Assembly (NCBI RefSeq): GCF_000166135.1
Contig: NC_014666.1
Coordinates: forward strand, 5,270,001-5,334,000
Source: Pseudofrankia inefficax
GTDB lineage: Bacteria > Actinomycetota > Actinomycetes > Frankiales > Frankiaceae
Direction: 5' to 3'
Length of the DNA: 64,000 nucleotides
Both the position numbers and the translations under genes were made by a program. A model generated the notes under the pieces. The model was not told where the DNA came from, did no database searches, and saw only the letters and a list, made by a program, of their open reading frames with translations. Below, in pieces: positions 1-8,621 of this stretch. Within the stretch, counting starts at the first letter, position 1. Every line of letters begins with the position of its first letter.

Positions 1-1
1 C

Positions 2-580
2 GACCTGGTCAACGCCGAGGTCGCCGACGAGGTGACCGGTGAGCCACGGCGGCTCACCGACGAGGAACTGGCCAGCTTCGCGATCCTGTTGTTCAGCGCC
101 GGGAGCGAGACCGTCGCCCGCCACCTCGGCTGGGCCGCGAGCGCGCTCGACGAGTACCCCGACCAGCGGGCCGAACTGGTGCGGGACCCCGGGCTGATCC
201 CGGGCGCGATCGAGGAGATCCTGCGCTACGAGCCGCCGTCCCCGGTGAACGCCCGGTGGACGACCCGCGACGTGACCCTGCCGGGCGGGACGATCCCGGC
301 GAACTCCCGCGTCATCCTCATCACCGGCTCGGCCGGCCGGGACGAGCGCAGGTACGCCGACCCGGACCGGCTCGACGTCCACCGCAAGCTCGACCTGCAC
401 ATGACGTTCGGCTACGGCGTCCACTTCTGCCTCGGGGCGGCGCTGGCCCGGCGCGAGGCCCGGATCGGCCTGGCCGAGACGCTGCTGCGCTGGCCGCAGT
501 GGTCGGTCGACCGCGCCCGCACCGACATGCTCTACACCAGCACGGTGCGAGGCCCGCTGCGTCTGCCGATCCGGGTCTGA
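2..580 (+). CDS. Cytochrome P450, C-terminal part (5' end outside window)
   Basis: Heme-thiolate monooxygenase, probably a soluble bacterial class I enzyme needing ferredoxin and reductase partners that are not seen here. The reading frame is open from base 2, so the start and roughly the first half of the protein are missing. What remains shows the I-helix oxygen-activation motif (A-G-S-E-T), the K-helix E-E-I-L-R (ExxR), and the heme-binding loop FGYGVHFCLG whose proximal cysteine codon lies at 428-430. The C-terminus is complete. It precedes an SDR and a dihydrodipicolinate-reductase-like gene on the same strand, which suggests an oxidation and dehydrogenation route. The substrate cannot be told from the sequence. 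Confidence 0.93.
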   Translation, partial: DLVNAEVADEVTGEPRRLTDEELASFAILLFSAGSETVARHLGWAASALDEYPDQRAELVRDPGLIPGAIEEILRYEPPSPVNARWTTRDVTLPGGTIPANSRVILITGSAGRDERRYADPDRLDVHRKLDLHMTFGYGVHFCLGAALARREARIGLAETLLRWPQWSVDRARTDMLYTSTVRGPLRLPIRV

Positions 581-665
581 CCAGCGCCTCATCCACGCGC
601 GGCGCGCGGCTCACGCCCGCCGCTCATCAGGCATGCACCTGCGTCTTCGGAAGGATGCCCCCGTC

Positions 666-1535
666 ATGGTGGAGAACAGTTTCCAGAGTTCCTATGGGCC
701 GTGGGCCCTGGTGGCCGGCGCGTCGATGGGAATCGGTGCCGCGCTGTCGCATGAGGCGGCCCGCCGCGGCTTACACGTGGTTCTGCTCGCTCGCGGCAAG
801 GACCAGCTGGAGGCGACGGCGGCCGAGGTCGCCGCCCAGCATGGCGTCGAGGTGCGGACGATCGCCGCCGACCTGGCGTCGCCCGACATCGGCACCGTGG
901 TGGCCGACGCGACGAAGGACCTCGACATCGGCCTGTTCGTCTACAACGCCGCGGTGGGGCCGAACAGCCGCTTCGTCGACGGTGACCTCGACCTGCACCT
1001 GCTCAGCGTCGACGTCAACTGCCGCACCCCGGTGATCCTGTGCCACCACTTCGGCCGCAGGCTGATCGACCGCGGCCGCGGCGGCATCGTGATGATCAGC
1101 TCGATGGGCGGCACCCAGGGCGCGGTCAACTTCAGCACGTACAACGCCGGCAAGGGCTTCCAGTGGATTCTCACCGAGTCGCTGTGGACGGAGCTCGCCG
1201 ACAACGGTGTCGACGCGGTCAACGTGTTCGTCGGCGCGACGTCGTCGCCGAACTACAACTCCTTTCAGGAGACGCTCGACCCAGAGCTGTGCAACCGCCT
1301 CGACACGGACGACCCGCTCGACCGGGCCCGCTCACGGCTCCTGCGACCCAGCACGCCGCAGGAGGTCGCGACCGCGTCCTATGACGGCCTCGGCCACGGA
1401 CCGGTTGCCTACACCCATCCCGACGACGCGTTCGTCTCCCAGCGGTGCTTCGCGCTACCCCGGGCCGAGGCGACCGGCGTGTGGCGGGCCCTGCAGGAGA
1501 CCTCGACCCGCCGGCCCGACAAGGTCGCCCGGTGA
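666..1535 (+). CDS. SDR family oxidoreductase
   Basis: Short-chain dehydrogenase/reductase of 289 aa that uses NAD(P). The N-terminal Rossmann motif is GASMGIG, the N-A-A-V-G segment matches the NAG motif, and the active site has YNAGK (YxxxK) preceded by a serine-rich strand (I-S-S-M). I chose ATG 666 because GGAAGGA lies 10 bases upstream. An in-frame ATG at 633 would add 11 residues and has no visible ribosome binding site. The stop overlaps the GTG of the next gene (GTGA), so the two are probably translationally coupled. The substrate is unknown; the context with a P450 suggests oxidation of a hydroxylated intermediate. Confidence 0.9.
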   Translation: MVENSFQSSYGPWALVAGASMGIGAALSHEAARRGLHVVLLARGKDQLEATAAEVAAQHGVEVRTIAADLASPDIGTVVADATKDLDIGLFVYNAAVGPNSRFVDGDLDLHLLSVDVNCRTPVILCHHFGRRLIDRGRGGIVMISSMGGTQGAVNFSTYNAGKGFQWILTESLWTELADNGVDAVNVFVGATSSPNYNSFQETLDPELCNRLDTDDPLDRARSRLLRPSTPQEVATASYDGLGHGPVAYTHPDDAFVSQRCFALPRAEATGVWRALQETSTRRPDKVAR

Positions 1536-2554
1536 GCCGGCGCCTCCGGGTGGTCCAGTGGACCACCGGCAAGACGGGCAGCGCCGCCGTGCGCGGCATG
1601 GTCGGCCACCCTGTGCTCGACCTGGTCGGCTGCTACGCCTACTCGCCGGACAAGGTCGGGCGGGACGTCGGTGAGCTGTGCGGGATCGACCCCATCGGCA
1701 TCACCAGCACCGACGACATCGACGCGCTGCTCGCGCTCCAGCCCGACTGCGTCTCCTACATGGCGTACCGGCCGAACTTCGATCACCTCGAACGGATCCT
1801 CGAGTCGGGCGTGAACGTCGTGTCGACCATGTACATGATGGCCGGGTTCGGGTACGGCGAGCAGGCCACCCACCGGCTGCGCGACGCCTGCCTGCGGGGC
1901 GGCTCGTCGCTCTACGCCTCGGGCATCTACCCCGGCCACGCGCCGATGGTCGCCCTCGCCGCTAGCGCCATGTGCAGCCGCGTCGAGCGGCTCTCCGTCC
2001 TGGAGTCGCTCGACATCTCCGGCTACGCCAACGAGCAGATGTTCCGTGCCCAGGGCTTCGACCTCGATCCCGACGACCCGGCCGCCCGCGAGGCCTGCGA
2101 GGCGTCCTGCGGCTCGTTCAAGGACCAGATCCCGGTGCTCGCGAACGCCCTCGGCCTGCGGCTCGACGGCGTCGGCTTCCGGGTCGAGTTCGCCACCGCC
2201 AACCAGGACACCGACCTGGGCTACATGACGGTGAAGAAGGGCCGTATCGCCGGCTTCAAGGGCACCGTCTCCGGCGACAAGGACGGACGTTCGCTCATCG
2301 AGTGCAGCTTCGTCTGGAAGCTCGGCGAGGACATGACGCCCAACTGGCCGGTCACCCACGGCTACGTCATCGAGCTCGACGGCGTCCCCGGGGTGCGCGT
2401 CCGGCTGGAGCCCCAGGGCGACCACCTCGACGGCACCGTCACCACCGCGATGCCCGCCGTCAACGCCATCCCGCTGGTGTGCGCCGCACCCCCGGGCATC
2501 GTCAACCTGATGGACCTGCCCCTCGTCCGCGCCGCAGGCCAGTTCCGGCCCTGA
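1532..2554 (+). CDS. Dihydrodipicolinate reductase-like NAD(P)-binding oxidoreductase
   Basis: A 340-aa protein with an N-terminal Rossmann fold (Q-W-T-T-G-K-T-G-S near the start). It resembles the DapB / 2,4-diaminopentanoate dehydrogenase-like group common in actinobacterial catabolic islands. These proteins are not the lysine-pathway DapB, which is much shorter (about 250 aa). GTG 1532 overlaps the stop of the SDR upstream. A paralogue lies at 11105-12187 on the other strand; both share the V-x-Q-W start, the D-V-G-E-L-x-G-I-D-P-I-G segment and a similar C-terminal A-x-N-A-I-P-x-V end. The family's substrate in such clusters is not established. Confidence 0.78.
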   Translation: MSRRLRVVQWTTGKTGSAAVRGMVGHPVLDLVGCYAYSPDKVGRDVGELCGIDPIGITSTDDIDALLALQPDCVSYMAYRPNFDHLERILESGVNVVSTMYMMAGFGYGEQATHRLRDACLRGGSSLYASGIYPGHAPMVALAASAMCSRVERLSVLESLDISGYANEQMFRAQGFDLDPDDPAAREACEASCGSFKDQIPVLANALGLRLDGVGFRVEFATANQDTDLGYMTVKKGRIAGFKGTVSGDKDGRSLIECSFVWKLGEDMTPNWPVTHGYVIELDGVPGVRVRLEPQGDHLDGTVTTAMPAVNAIPLVCAAPPGIVNLMDLPLVRAAGQFRP

Positions 2555-2681
2555 GGTCGACGCTCTGTCCAACATCGTGGCGGCAAATCCCGCCCGCGGC
2601 CGACCCTCAGGTATGAGTGATTGCTGACCCGGCGAACCTCACCGATCAGACTGCCTGCCCAGGCCTCGGGGCGGCCGCGCC

Positions 2682-2870
2682 GCCGATTTCCATACCCGAT
2701 CGCGGATCTTCGGCCGCGCCTCGCCGCCTGAATCAACAAGATCGCTAACCTGGTATGGAGAAAATACGCATACCGGACGGGGCGCGACGAATTCGGTACC
2801 AGACTGGCGATCATCACATCGGACCGCTTCATCGGCCGTCGATGATCGCCAGTTTGGTAGGGAAATCGAC
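2682..2870. repeat. 189-bp palindromic intergenic element, copy A1
   Basis: First of three 189-bp elements (others at 17404-17592 and 61826-62014). It begins GCCGATTTCCATACC and ends in an imperfect inverted copy of that sequence. The interior has two nested inverted repeats, including GACTGGCGATCATC facing GATGATCGCCAGTTTGG. It lies between convergent gene ends (2554 and 2925) and codes for nothing convincing. The rest of the 2555-2924 gap has a nearby GGTATGAGTGATTGCTGACC but no gene. Confidence 0.85.
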
Positions 2871-2924
2871 GTCGAGTCGATCCGCGAGCAACACCTCGGC
2901 CGCCGATCCAGAGCCCCGGGATCG

Positions 2925-4109
2925 TCAGGCGCTGCGGGGCATGCCGAGGATGCGTTCGGCGACGAGGTTGCGCTGGATCTGGGAGGTGCCGGCAGCGATC
3001 GTGTACTGCAGCGACCAGAGGTAGTCGCGGGCCGCCTCCCGGGCCCGGCCCGGGGCGCCGCCCAGGACCGGGCGGCCGAGCACCCGCAGGGTCAGCTCGG
3101 TGATCTCCTGGGCCAGCTCGCTGAACCGCAGCTTCACCGCCGAGCCCGTCGGCGCCGGCAGGCCCGTCCGCTCGGCCTCGGCGATGCCCAGCTGGGTGAG
3201 GCGCCACAACGCCTCGACGCTCGCCTCCAGCCGGCCGACCTGCTTGCGCAGCCCCGAGTCGTCCCAGGCCGTCTGCCCACCGGGGCCGGTCGGCGTCGTG
3301 CGGGCGACCTCGACCAGGGCCCGGAGCTGGGACCGCATCGTGATGACGTGCTGGGCGAACGCCGTACCACGCTCGAACCGCAGCGTCACGTTCGTGACCC
3401 GCCAGCCGTCGTTCTCCGCCCCGACCCGGTTGGTGACCGGGGCCCGGGCGCCGTCGAGGAAGACCTCGCAGAAGTGGCTCTCGCCGTCGATCGTGCGCAT
3501 CGGGCGGACCTCGACGCCGGGCTGGTGCATGTCGAGGATCAGCCAGCTGATCCCCCGGTGCTTGCGCGCCTCCGGGTCGGTGCGGACCAGCAGTTCGCAG
3601 TAGTCCGCGACGTGGGCCCGCGTCGACCAGATCTTCTGGCCGTGGATGACGTACTCGTCGCCGTCGCGCACGGCCCTGGTCCGCAGCGAGGCCAGGTCCG
3701 AGCCGGCGTCGGGCTCGGAGAAGCCCTGGCACCAGACGTCGTCGCCGCGCAGGATTCGCGGCAGGTGGAAGGCCCGCTGCTCGTCGGTGCCCTCGGCGAT
3801 GAGGGTCGGGCCGGCGTGCATCATCCCGACGAAGTTGACGCTGATATAGGGCGCGCCCGCCCGTGCGTACTCCTCCAGGTACACCAGCTGCTGGCTGACC
3901 GCCACGCCCTGGCCCCCGAATGCCTTCGGCCAGTGCAGGCCCGCGTAGCCGGCGTCGAACAGCTTGCGCTGCCAGGCCGTGTCGTAGGCCCGCCGCGCCG
4001 GCCAGTCCCCGGGCGGCGGGGGCGCGCCGTGCGCCGGGACCGCCTGCTCCAGCCAGGACCGCAGCTGGGCGCGGAACCGCTCGTCGGCCTCGCTGTAGGT
4101 GAGGTCCAT
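2925..4109 (-). CDS. Acyl-CoA dehydrogenase
   Basis: FAD-dependent acyl-CoA dehydrogenase of 394 aa, near the usual family length. The N-terminal alpha domain is followed by the CoA/FAD segment (Q-G-F-S-E-P-x-A-G-S-D-L) and by W-S-T-R in the beta domain. The C-terminal G-T-S-Q-I-Q-R-N-L-V-A-E-R-I-L-G segment is the usual end of the catalytic domain. It is the last gene of a four-gene operon (7439 down to 2925). Its ATG overlaps the stop of the CoA ligase by one base (TGATG), and AGGAG sits about 8 bases upstream. A second, shorter acyl-CoA dehydrogenase opens the operon; such pairs often form mixed heterotetramers (family knowledge). Confidence 0.93.
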   Translation of the reverse strand: MDLTYSEADERFRAQLRSWLEQAVPAHGAPPPPGDWPARRAYDTAWQRKLFDAGYAGLHWPKAFGGQGVAVSQQLVYLEEYARAGAPYISVNFVGMMHAGPTLIAEGTDEQRAFHLPRILRGDDVWCQGFSEPDAGSDLASLRTRAVRDGDEYVIHGQKIWSTRAHVADYCELLVRTDPEARKHRGISWLILDMHQPGVEVRPMRTIDGESHFCEVFLDGARAPVTNRVGAENDGWRVTNVTLRFERGTAFAQHVITMRSQLRALVEVARTTPTGPGGQTAWDDSGLRKQVGRLEASVEALWRLTQLGIAEAERTGLPAPTGSAVKLRFSELAQEITELTLRVLGRPVLGGAPGRAREAARDYLWSLQYTIAAGTSQIQRNLVAERILGMPRSA

Positions 4110-5626
4110 CAGGTCTCCTGGTCGGTGACAGGTGTGGCGAGCAGTTCCTTGACGGCGCCGAGATCGACCTTCCCCGACGGGGTGCGCGGGAGCGCGTCCA
4201 GGACGCGGATCTCGGTCGGCAGCTCGTAGCCGGCCAGCACCCGGGCGGCGCCGGCCCGCAGGTCCTCGACCACCTTCGTCGCCTCGACGTCGTCGACGGG
4301 CGTCCGCAGCTCGACGGCCGCGACCGGCACGGCGCCCAGCCGCGGGTCGGGCCGGCCCACGACGGCGGCGCCGCGCACCCGGGGATCGCGTTCCAGCACG
4401 GTCCGGACGTCCTCCGGGCGGATCTTGAAGCCGCCGCGGATGATCGCCTGGTCGGCCCGGCCGAGGATCCACAGGAACCCGTCGGCGTCCAGGCGCGCGA
4501 GGTCCGTGGTCCGGACCCAGTCCGCTCCGTCGCCGAACTGGTGGGCCCGGACCTCCAGCAGGCCCTCGCTGTCCGGCGGCAGCGGGGCGAAGTCCTCCGC
4601 GTCGACGACGCGCAGCTCGACCCCGGCGTGCGCCCGCCCGACGCTGCCACGCTTGGCCGACCAGTGCGCCTGGTGGTCGGCGAGGTTCCAGCCCGCGACG
4701 CCGCCGCCGAACTCGGTGGCCGCGTAGGACACGAGGACCGGCACGCCGTACTTCGCCTCGAACGCGTCCGCGTCGTCCGGCGACAGCGGGGCCGTGCCGG
4801 AGATCGCCGAACGGACCGTGGCGAACACGGCCGGGTCGAGGTCGGCCTCCAGCACCATCCGCAGCGCCGTGGGGACGAGGCTGACCGTGCGGGGCTTGTG
4901 CCGGCGCACCGCGTCGGCCCAGTCGTCGACGGCGAACCGCTCCAGCAGGCACAGGGCCCGGCCGTCGTAGAGGCACTGCAGGATCCGGAACAGCCCGCCC
5001 ATGTGCACCAGCGGCGCGTTGACGATCGCGACCCCGGAGCGCAGCCGGGGCGTGTCGTCCCGGCTGGACTCGTAGTGCTTGGCCCCGACCAGGCCGCGGG
5101 TGAGCATCTCGTAGCCGAGCGGGATCCGCTTCGGCGGCCCCGTGGTGCCGCTGGTCAGCATCTCGACGGCGACCTGCGGCCGGGCCGCCCCGAGGTCGGC
5201 GGGCAGCTCGCCGGAGGCGGTGACCGGCTCGCCCAGATCGGTCGTCGTCAGCACGAGCCGCGGGCCGCCGTCGTCGGCGAAGGTGGCGACGTCCTGCGGC
5301 GTGCCCGCGAGAATCGGCAAACCGAGGCCGGCGAGGTCGGCCCGGACCCGGTCGACACCCCGGCTCGGGTTGATCGTCACGACGCAGGCGCCGGCGCGCA
5401 GCAGCCCCACCAGCAGGCCGACGTGGGCGGGCTGGTTGCGCAGCAGGACCCCGACCCGGGTGCCCGGGGCGGGTACCTGGGCGGCGACCGCGTCGGCGGT
5501 AGCCGCCAGCTGGCCCCAGGTACGCCACTGGCCGTGGAACTCCAGGAACGGCCCGCGGGCGTCGAGGGCCAGCGTGGCGGCGATCCGGCCGGACAGCGCG
5601 CTCGGCCCGACGGGGGTCGGGGTCAC
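4109..5626 (-). CDS. AMP-dependent acyl-CoA synthetase/ligase
   Basis: ANL-superfamily ligase of 505 aa that activates a carboxylic acid through acyl-AMP to an acyl-CoA. The phosphate-binding P-loop reads T-S-G-T-T-G-P-P-K, the adenylate segment S-Y-A-A-T-E-F-G-G-G, and the hinge D-x-D-G-F-L-W-I-L-G-R-A-D-Q. The C-terminal lysine region is R-T-P-S-G-K-V-D. GTG 5626 is chosen because it overlaps the crotonase stop (GTGA), which gives coupled translation. In-frame sequence upstream of 5626 lies inside the crotonase gene. As the only ligase in the operon it probably supplies the CoA ester used by the two dehydrogenases and the crotonase. Confidence 0.92.
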   Translation of the reverse strand: MTPTPVGPSALSGRIAATLALDARGPFLEFHGQWRTWGQLAATADAVAAQVPAPGTRVGVLLRNQPAHVGLLVGLLRAGACVVTINPSRGVDRVRADLAGLGLPILAGTPQDVATFADDGGPRLVLTTTDLGEPVTASGELPADLGAARPQVAVEMLTSGTTGPPKRIPLGYEMLTRGLVGAKHYESSRDDTPRLRSGVAIVNAPLVHMGGLFRILQCLYDGRALCLLERFAVDDWADAVRRHKPRTVSLVPTALRMVLEADLDPAVFATVRSAISGTAPLSPDDADAFEAKYGVPVLVSYAATEFGGGVAGWNLADHQAHWSAKRGSVGRAHAGVELRVVDAEDFAPLPPDSEGLLEVRAHQFGDGADWVRTTDLARLDADGFLWILGRADQAIIRGGFKIRPEDVRTVLERDPRVRGAAVVGRPDPRLGAVPVAAVELRTPVDDVEATKVVEDLRAGAARVLAGYELPTEIRVLDALPRTPSGKVDLGAVKELLATPVTDQET

Positions 5627-6417
5627 CGCAGCCTCGGCTGACGCTTCGGCAGGGGGTTGGCCTTGATTTCGGCCATGCCGATCGGGTTGCCGAGCCGGGT
5701 GTAGATCAGCCCCTGCTCCATGGCCGCGCGGTACGGCCGGTCCAGCGACTCCCAGATCGCGCGGACCGTCCCCTGGGTCGCCGACGACGGCTTCTCGGCG
5801 ATGCCGGCCGCGATCTCGTGTGCCCGCGCCCACAGCTGCTCGCGGGTGACGACCTCGGACACGAGCCCGATCCGCAACGCCGTGGCCGCGGTGACCCGCT
5901 CGTCGTTGCCCGACAGCGCGATCCGCAACGTCTCCCCGAGCCCGATCCTGCGCATCAGCCCGATCGGCTCCAACGCCAGCACCATCCCCCCGCTGACATG
6001 CGAGTCGAAGAACGTCGCGTCCTGCGAGCAGATCACGATGTCCGACTCGTTGAGGAAGTAGAACGCCCCCGCCGTGCAGATGCCCTGCACCGCGCAGACG
6101 ACCGGTTTCCAGACCTTCTGCCACTTCGGTGAGAGCAGCTCACCGGGGTCCTCGTGGTTCCAGACGTCGTCCGGCTGGCCGTAGCTCTTCTTCACGTCCA
6201 GCCCGGCGCAGAACGCCCGGTCACCAGCGGCCCGCACCACGACGGCGTTGACGGCCGGATCGTCCTTGACCCGCCGCCAGGCGTCGCGGATCTCCTCGCA
6301 CATCTGGCGGTCGAACGCGTTCAGCGCCTCGGGCCGGTTCAGCGTCAGCGTCGCCACCCGGTCCGGCGTCACCTCGTACGTGATCGTGCCGTACGGCGGC
6401 CGCGTCGTCCCCGTCAT
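5623..6417 (-). CDS. Enoyl-CoA hydratase/isomerase (crotonase)
   Basis: Crotonase-fold protein of 264 aa. The first oxyanion-hole segment is A-F-C-A-G-L-D and the second C-T-A-G-A-F, with the usual central S-D-I-V-I region. The acidic pair of classical hydratases is not obvious at the second loop, so hydratase, isomerase or ring-cleaving activity remain open. The ATG overlaps the stop of the upstream dehydrogenase by four bases (ATGA), and the stop overlaps the ligase start. It is therefore embedded in a tightly coupled beta-oxidation operon. Confidence 0.92.
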   Translation of the reverse strand: MTGTTRPPYGTITYEVTPDRVATLTLNRPEALNAFDRQMCEEIRDAWRRVKDDPAVNAVVVRAAGDRAFCAGLDVKKSYGQPDDVWNHEDPGELLSPKWQKVWKPVVCAVQGICTAGAFYFLNESDIVICSQDATFFDSHVSGGMVLALEPIGLMRRIGLGETLRIALSGNDERVTAATALRIGLVSEVVTREQLWARAHEIAAGIAEKPSSATQGTVRAIWESLDRPYRAAMEQGLIYTRLGNPIGMAEIKANPLPKRQPRLR

Positions 6418-7439
6418 CCGTTCACCACCGTCGTCGTCCCGTCAAGGGCCACCCCCGGCTCCGCCGCGAGTGTGTCAGCCAGCGCGAGGGCGTGGTGGTC
6501 GGACGTGCCGAAGCCCTGTTCGAGCAGCCAGGCCCGCTTGAGGTAGTAGTGCGGCAGCATCTCCCAGGTGAAGCCCATCCCGCCCAGCACCTGGACGGCG
6601 GCCCGGCCGTTGCCGATCCCCGCCTCGCCCGCGAGCAGCTTCGCGGCGCTCGCGGCGCGCACCGCGTCCCCGGCCCGCGGGTCGTCGATCATGGCGGCTG
6701 CCGCGTAGGTCGCGCTGCGGGCCAGCGCGACCCGGACGTACATGTCGGCGAGCAGGTGCTTGACGGCCTGGAACGACCCGATCGGCACGCCGAACTGCTT
6801 GCGCTGCGCCGCGTAGCCGGCGGCCACGTCGAGCGCGCCCTGGGCGGTGCCGACCAGCAGCGCGGCCGACAGCGCGGTGCCGAGCAGCCCCAGGCGGGCC
6901 GCCTCCTCGGCTCCGCCGACCACCGTGCCGGACGGCAGCGTCTCGAACACCGCCGTCGGCGTCAGCGGGTCGAACGGCTCCCCCGCGACGGAGACCGGCA
7001 GGTCGGCCGTGTCCAGCCGCTCGACCCGGTCGGGATACAGCACGATCAGCACGTCGCTCTCGGCCGCGTGCTCGACGGCGACCGCCCCGGCGGGACGGCC
7101 GGGCTCGACCCGCACCCCCGCCACCCGCACCTCGCCCGCCTCGACGCCGGGGACCAGCGGCGCGGCGAGGGTCGACCAGAGCACCGGCCCGAGGCACAGG
7201 CTGCGCCCGAGTTCCTCGAAGGCGATGGCCACCTCGGCGGCGCCGCCGGGCGCCGCGCCGTCGACCTCGTCCGGGACGAGCATGCCGAGCACGCCAATCC
7301 CCGTGAGCTCCGACCAGGCGCCGGGGGCCGCCGCCAGGCCTTCTCGGGACGCGACCGCCGCCACGTCGAAATGGCCCTTGCAGAACGACACAACGGTGTC
7401 GCGTAGGGCGAGCTGCTCGTCTCTGAGACGGAAGTCCAT
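6414..7439 (-). CDS. Short acyl-CoA dehydrogenase (partner-type subunit)
   Basis: Acyl-CoA dehydrogenase of 341 aa, short for the family (380-400). The N-terminal helical domain starts MDFRLRDEQLALRDTV. The C-terminal domain has Q-R-K-Q-F-G-x-P-I-G-S-F-Q-A-V-K-H and the G-G-M-G-F-T-W-E region. The middle beta domain looks degenerate. The C-terminus ends F-G-T-S-D-H-H rather than the G-T-S-x-I-Q-R stretch of full enzymes. Such short FadE proteins in actinobacteria often pair with a full-length subunit (as in ChsE1-ChsE2); the 2925-4109 protein is the obvious partner. It is the first gene of the operon, with a perfect AT-rich palindrome 49 bases upstream of its ATG. Confidence 0.9.
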   Translation of the reverse strand: MDFRLRDEQLALRDTVVSFCKGHFDVAAVASREGLAAAPGAWSELTGIGVLGMLVPDEVDGAAPGGAAEVAIAFEELGRSLCLGPVLWSTLAAPLVPGVEAGEVRVAGVRVEPGRPAGAVAVEHAAESDVLIVLYPDRVERLDTADLPVSVAGEPFDPLTPTAVFETLPSGTVVGGAEEAARLGLLGTALSAALLVGTAQGALDVAAGYAAQRKQFGVPIGSFQAVKHLLADMYVRVALARSATYAAAAMIDDPRAGDAVRAASAAKLLAGEAGIGNGRAAVQVLGGMGFTWEMLPHYYLKRAWLLEQGFGTSDHHALALADTLAAEPGVALDGTTTVVNG

Positions 7440-7487
7440 GCGTTGACGGTTCCCTCTGACTCGCTCCGGCCGGGCGCTTTGGATCTT

Positions 7488-7507
7488 TTAAATATCCGGA
7501 TATTTAA
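7488..7507. promoter_or_regulatory. AT-rich 20-bp palindrome upstream of the 7439-2925 operon
   Basis: TTAAATATCCGGATATTTAA is a perfect 20-bp palindrome in otherwise GC-rich DNA, 49-68 bases upstream of the acyl-CoA dehydrogenase ATG. It is the strongest member of a set of similar sites between 7.4 and 24.2 kb, so it looks like a regulator operator. Confidence 0.7.
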
Positions 7508-7607
7508 CCTACGGTGCCCGGCGCCCACGGGGCAACGAACACCGGGCCGCCGGTCGCGGTGACGCCCCCACTGGGGCGCCGGGCCGCCCACACCGAGCCT
7601 CACGTAG

Positions 7608-7625
7608 AAATATATAGATATTTAG
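7608..7625. promoter_or_regulatory. AT-rich near-palindrome at the 7632 gene start
   Basis: AAATATATAGATATTTAG ends six bases before the ATG at 7632 and resembles the palindrome at 7488-7507. No Shine-Dalgarno sequence separates it from the ATG. A TATTTA that ends 7 bases before the ATG could act as the -10 of a leaderless transcript. Confidence 0.55.
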
Positions 7626-7631
7626 CCTAGG

Positions 7632-8621
7632 ATGACGCCGACCGAGGCTCAGAGGGAGAGGACGGCCGCGTTGACCGACGGACGGGTACTGATGGAGCGG
7701 AATCCCGAGGCCGGGGTCGCCCGCATCACCCTCAACTGCCCCGAGCGGCGCAACTCCTACGACGCCGCGATGCGCGGCCAGCTCGCCGCCTACCTCGATG
7801 ACGCGGCCGGCGACGACGACGTCAAGGTCGTCCTGCTGCGCGGCGCCGGCGGCTACTTCTCGGCGGGCGCGGACATGCGCAACGCCTACGCCTGGTACGG
7901 CGAGGCCCCGCCCAGGGACGAGGCAGGCACCGGCGGCGCCGCCGCGACAAACGGCGCCGCGACGAGCAACGGTGCGGCGAGCAACGGCCGGGCGGCCAAC
8001 GGTGCCGGGCGCCGGCGGCCCAGCCAGCGCCGCCGGCTCGCCGTCGACCGGCGGTCGTTCGGCTTCTACCACGAATTTCTCGGGTTCCCGAAGGCCACCG
8101 TCGCCGAGGTCCGCGGGCTCGCGCTCGGCGGCGGCTTCGAGCTGGCGCTCATGGCCGACCTCGCCGTCGTCGGCCGCGACGCGAAGCTCGGCATGCCCGC
8201 GACCCGCTTCCTCGGCCCCGCGCTCGGCTCCCTGCACATGTTCTTCCACCGGCTCGGCCCGGTGCTGGCCCGCCGCCTGCTCCTGACCGGCGACACCGTC
8301 CCCGGCGCCGACCTGGAGCACCTCGGGATCTTCACCGAAATCGTCGACGACGCCGACGTCGCCAGGCGGGCCGAGTGGTGGGCGAGGAAGGTATCCCGCA
8401 TGCCCGCCGACGGCCTCGTCCTGGCGAAGGAGGCCTTCCGCCTCGTGGAGCAGCTGCAGGCCTACCAGGGCGAGGAGGTGCTCAGCTACCTCTTCCACGC
8501 CTACGGAACCAACCTCAGCTTCGAGGAGGGCGAGTTCAACTTCGTCAGGACCCGCGCCCAGCACGGCGTCAAGCGGGCCTTCGAGCTCCGGGACGAGCAC
8601 TTCGAGGTTCCGGAGCCGTGA
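7632..8621 (+). CDS. Enoyl-CoA hydratase/isomerase family protein with low-complexity insert
   Basis: Crotonase-superfamily protein of 329 aa, about 60 longer than usual. The first oxyanion loop is Y-F-S-A-G-A-D-M-R and the second L-A-L-G-G-G-F-E-L-A. Between them, at residues about 98-135, lies an Ala/Asn/Gly-rich stretch with repeated N-G-A units that ends in a basic patch (G-R-R-R-P-S-Q-R-R-R). This insert accounts for the extra length. ATG 7632 has no ribosome binding site and sits right behind an AT-rich promoter motif. ATG 7692 (20 residues later, GGACGG upstream) is an alternative. The gene overlaps the convergent thioesterase gene by 53 bases at the 3' end. Confidence 0.85.
   Translation: MTPTEAQRERTAALTDGRVLMERNPEAGVARITLNCPERRNSYDAAMRGQLAAYLDDAAGDDDVKVVLLRGAGGYFSAGADMRNAYAWYGEAPPRDEAGTGGAAATNGAATSNGAASNGRAANGAGRRRPSQRRRLAVDRRSFGFYHEFLGFPKATVAEVRGLALGGGFELALMADLAVVGRDAKLGMPATRFLGPALGSLHMFFHRLGPVLARRLLLTGDTVPGADLEHLGIFTEIVDDADVARRAEWWARKVSRMPADGLVLAKEAFRLVEQLQAYQGEEVLSYLFHAYGTNLSFEEGEFNFVRTRAQHGVKRAFELRDEHFEVPEP

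Noticed and set aside
2362-4650. Long minus-strand frame of 762 codons
   Set aside because: It runs through two real genes in another frame, has Arg/Pro-rich random composition and no domain; typical of high-GC shadow frames.
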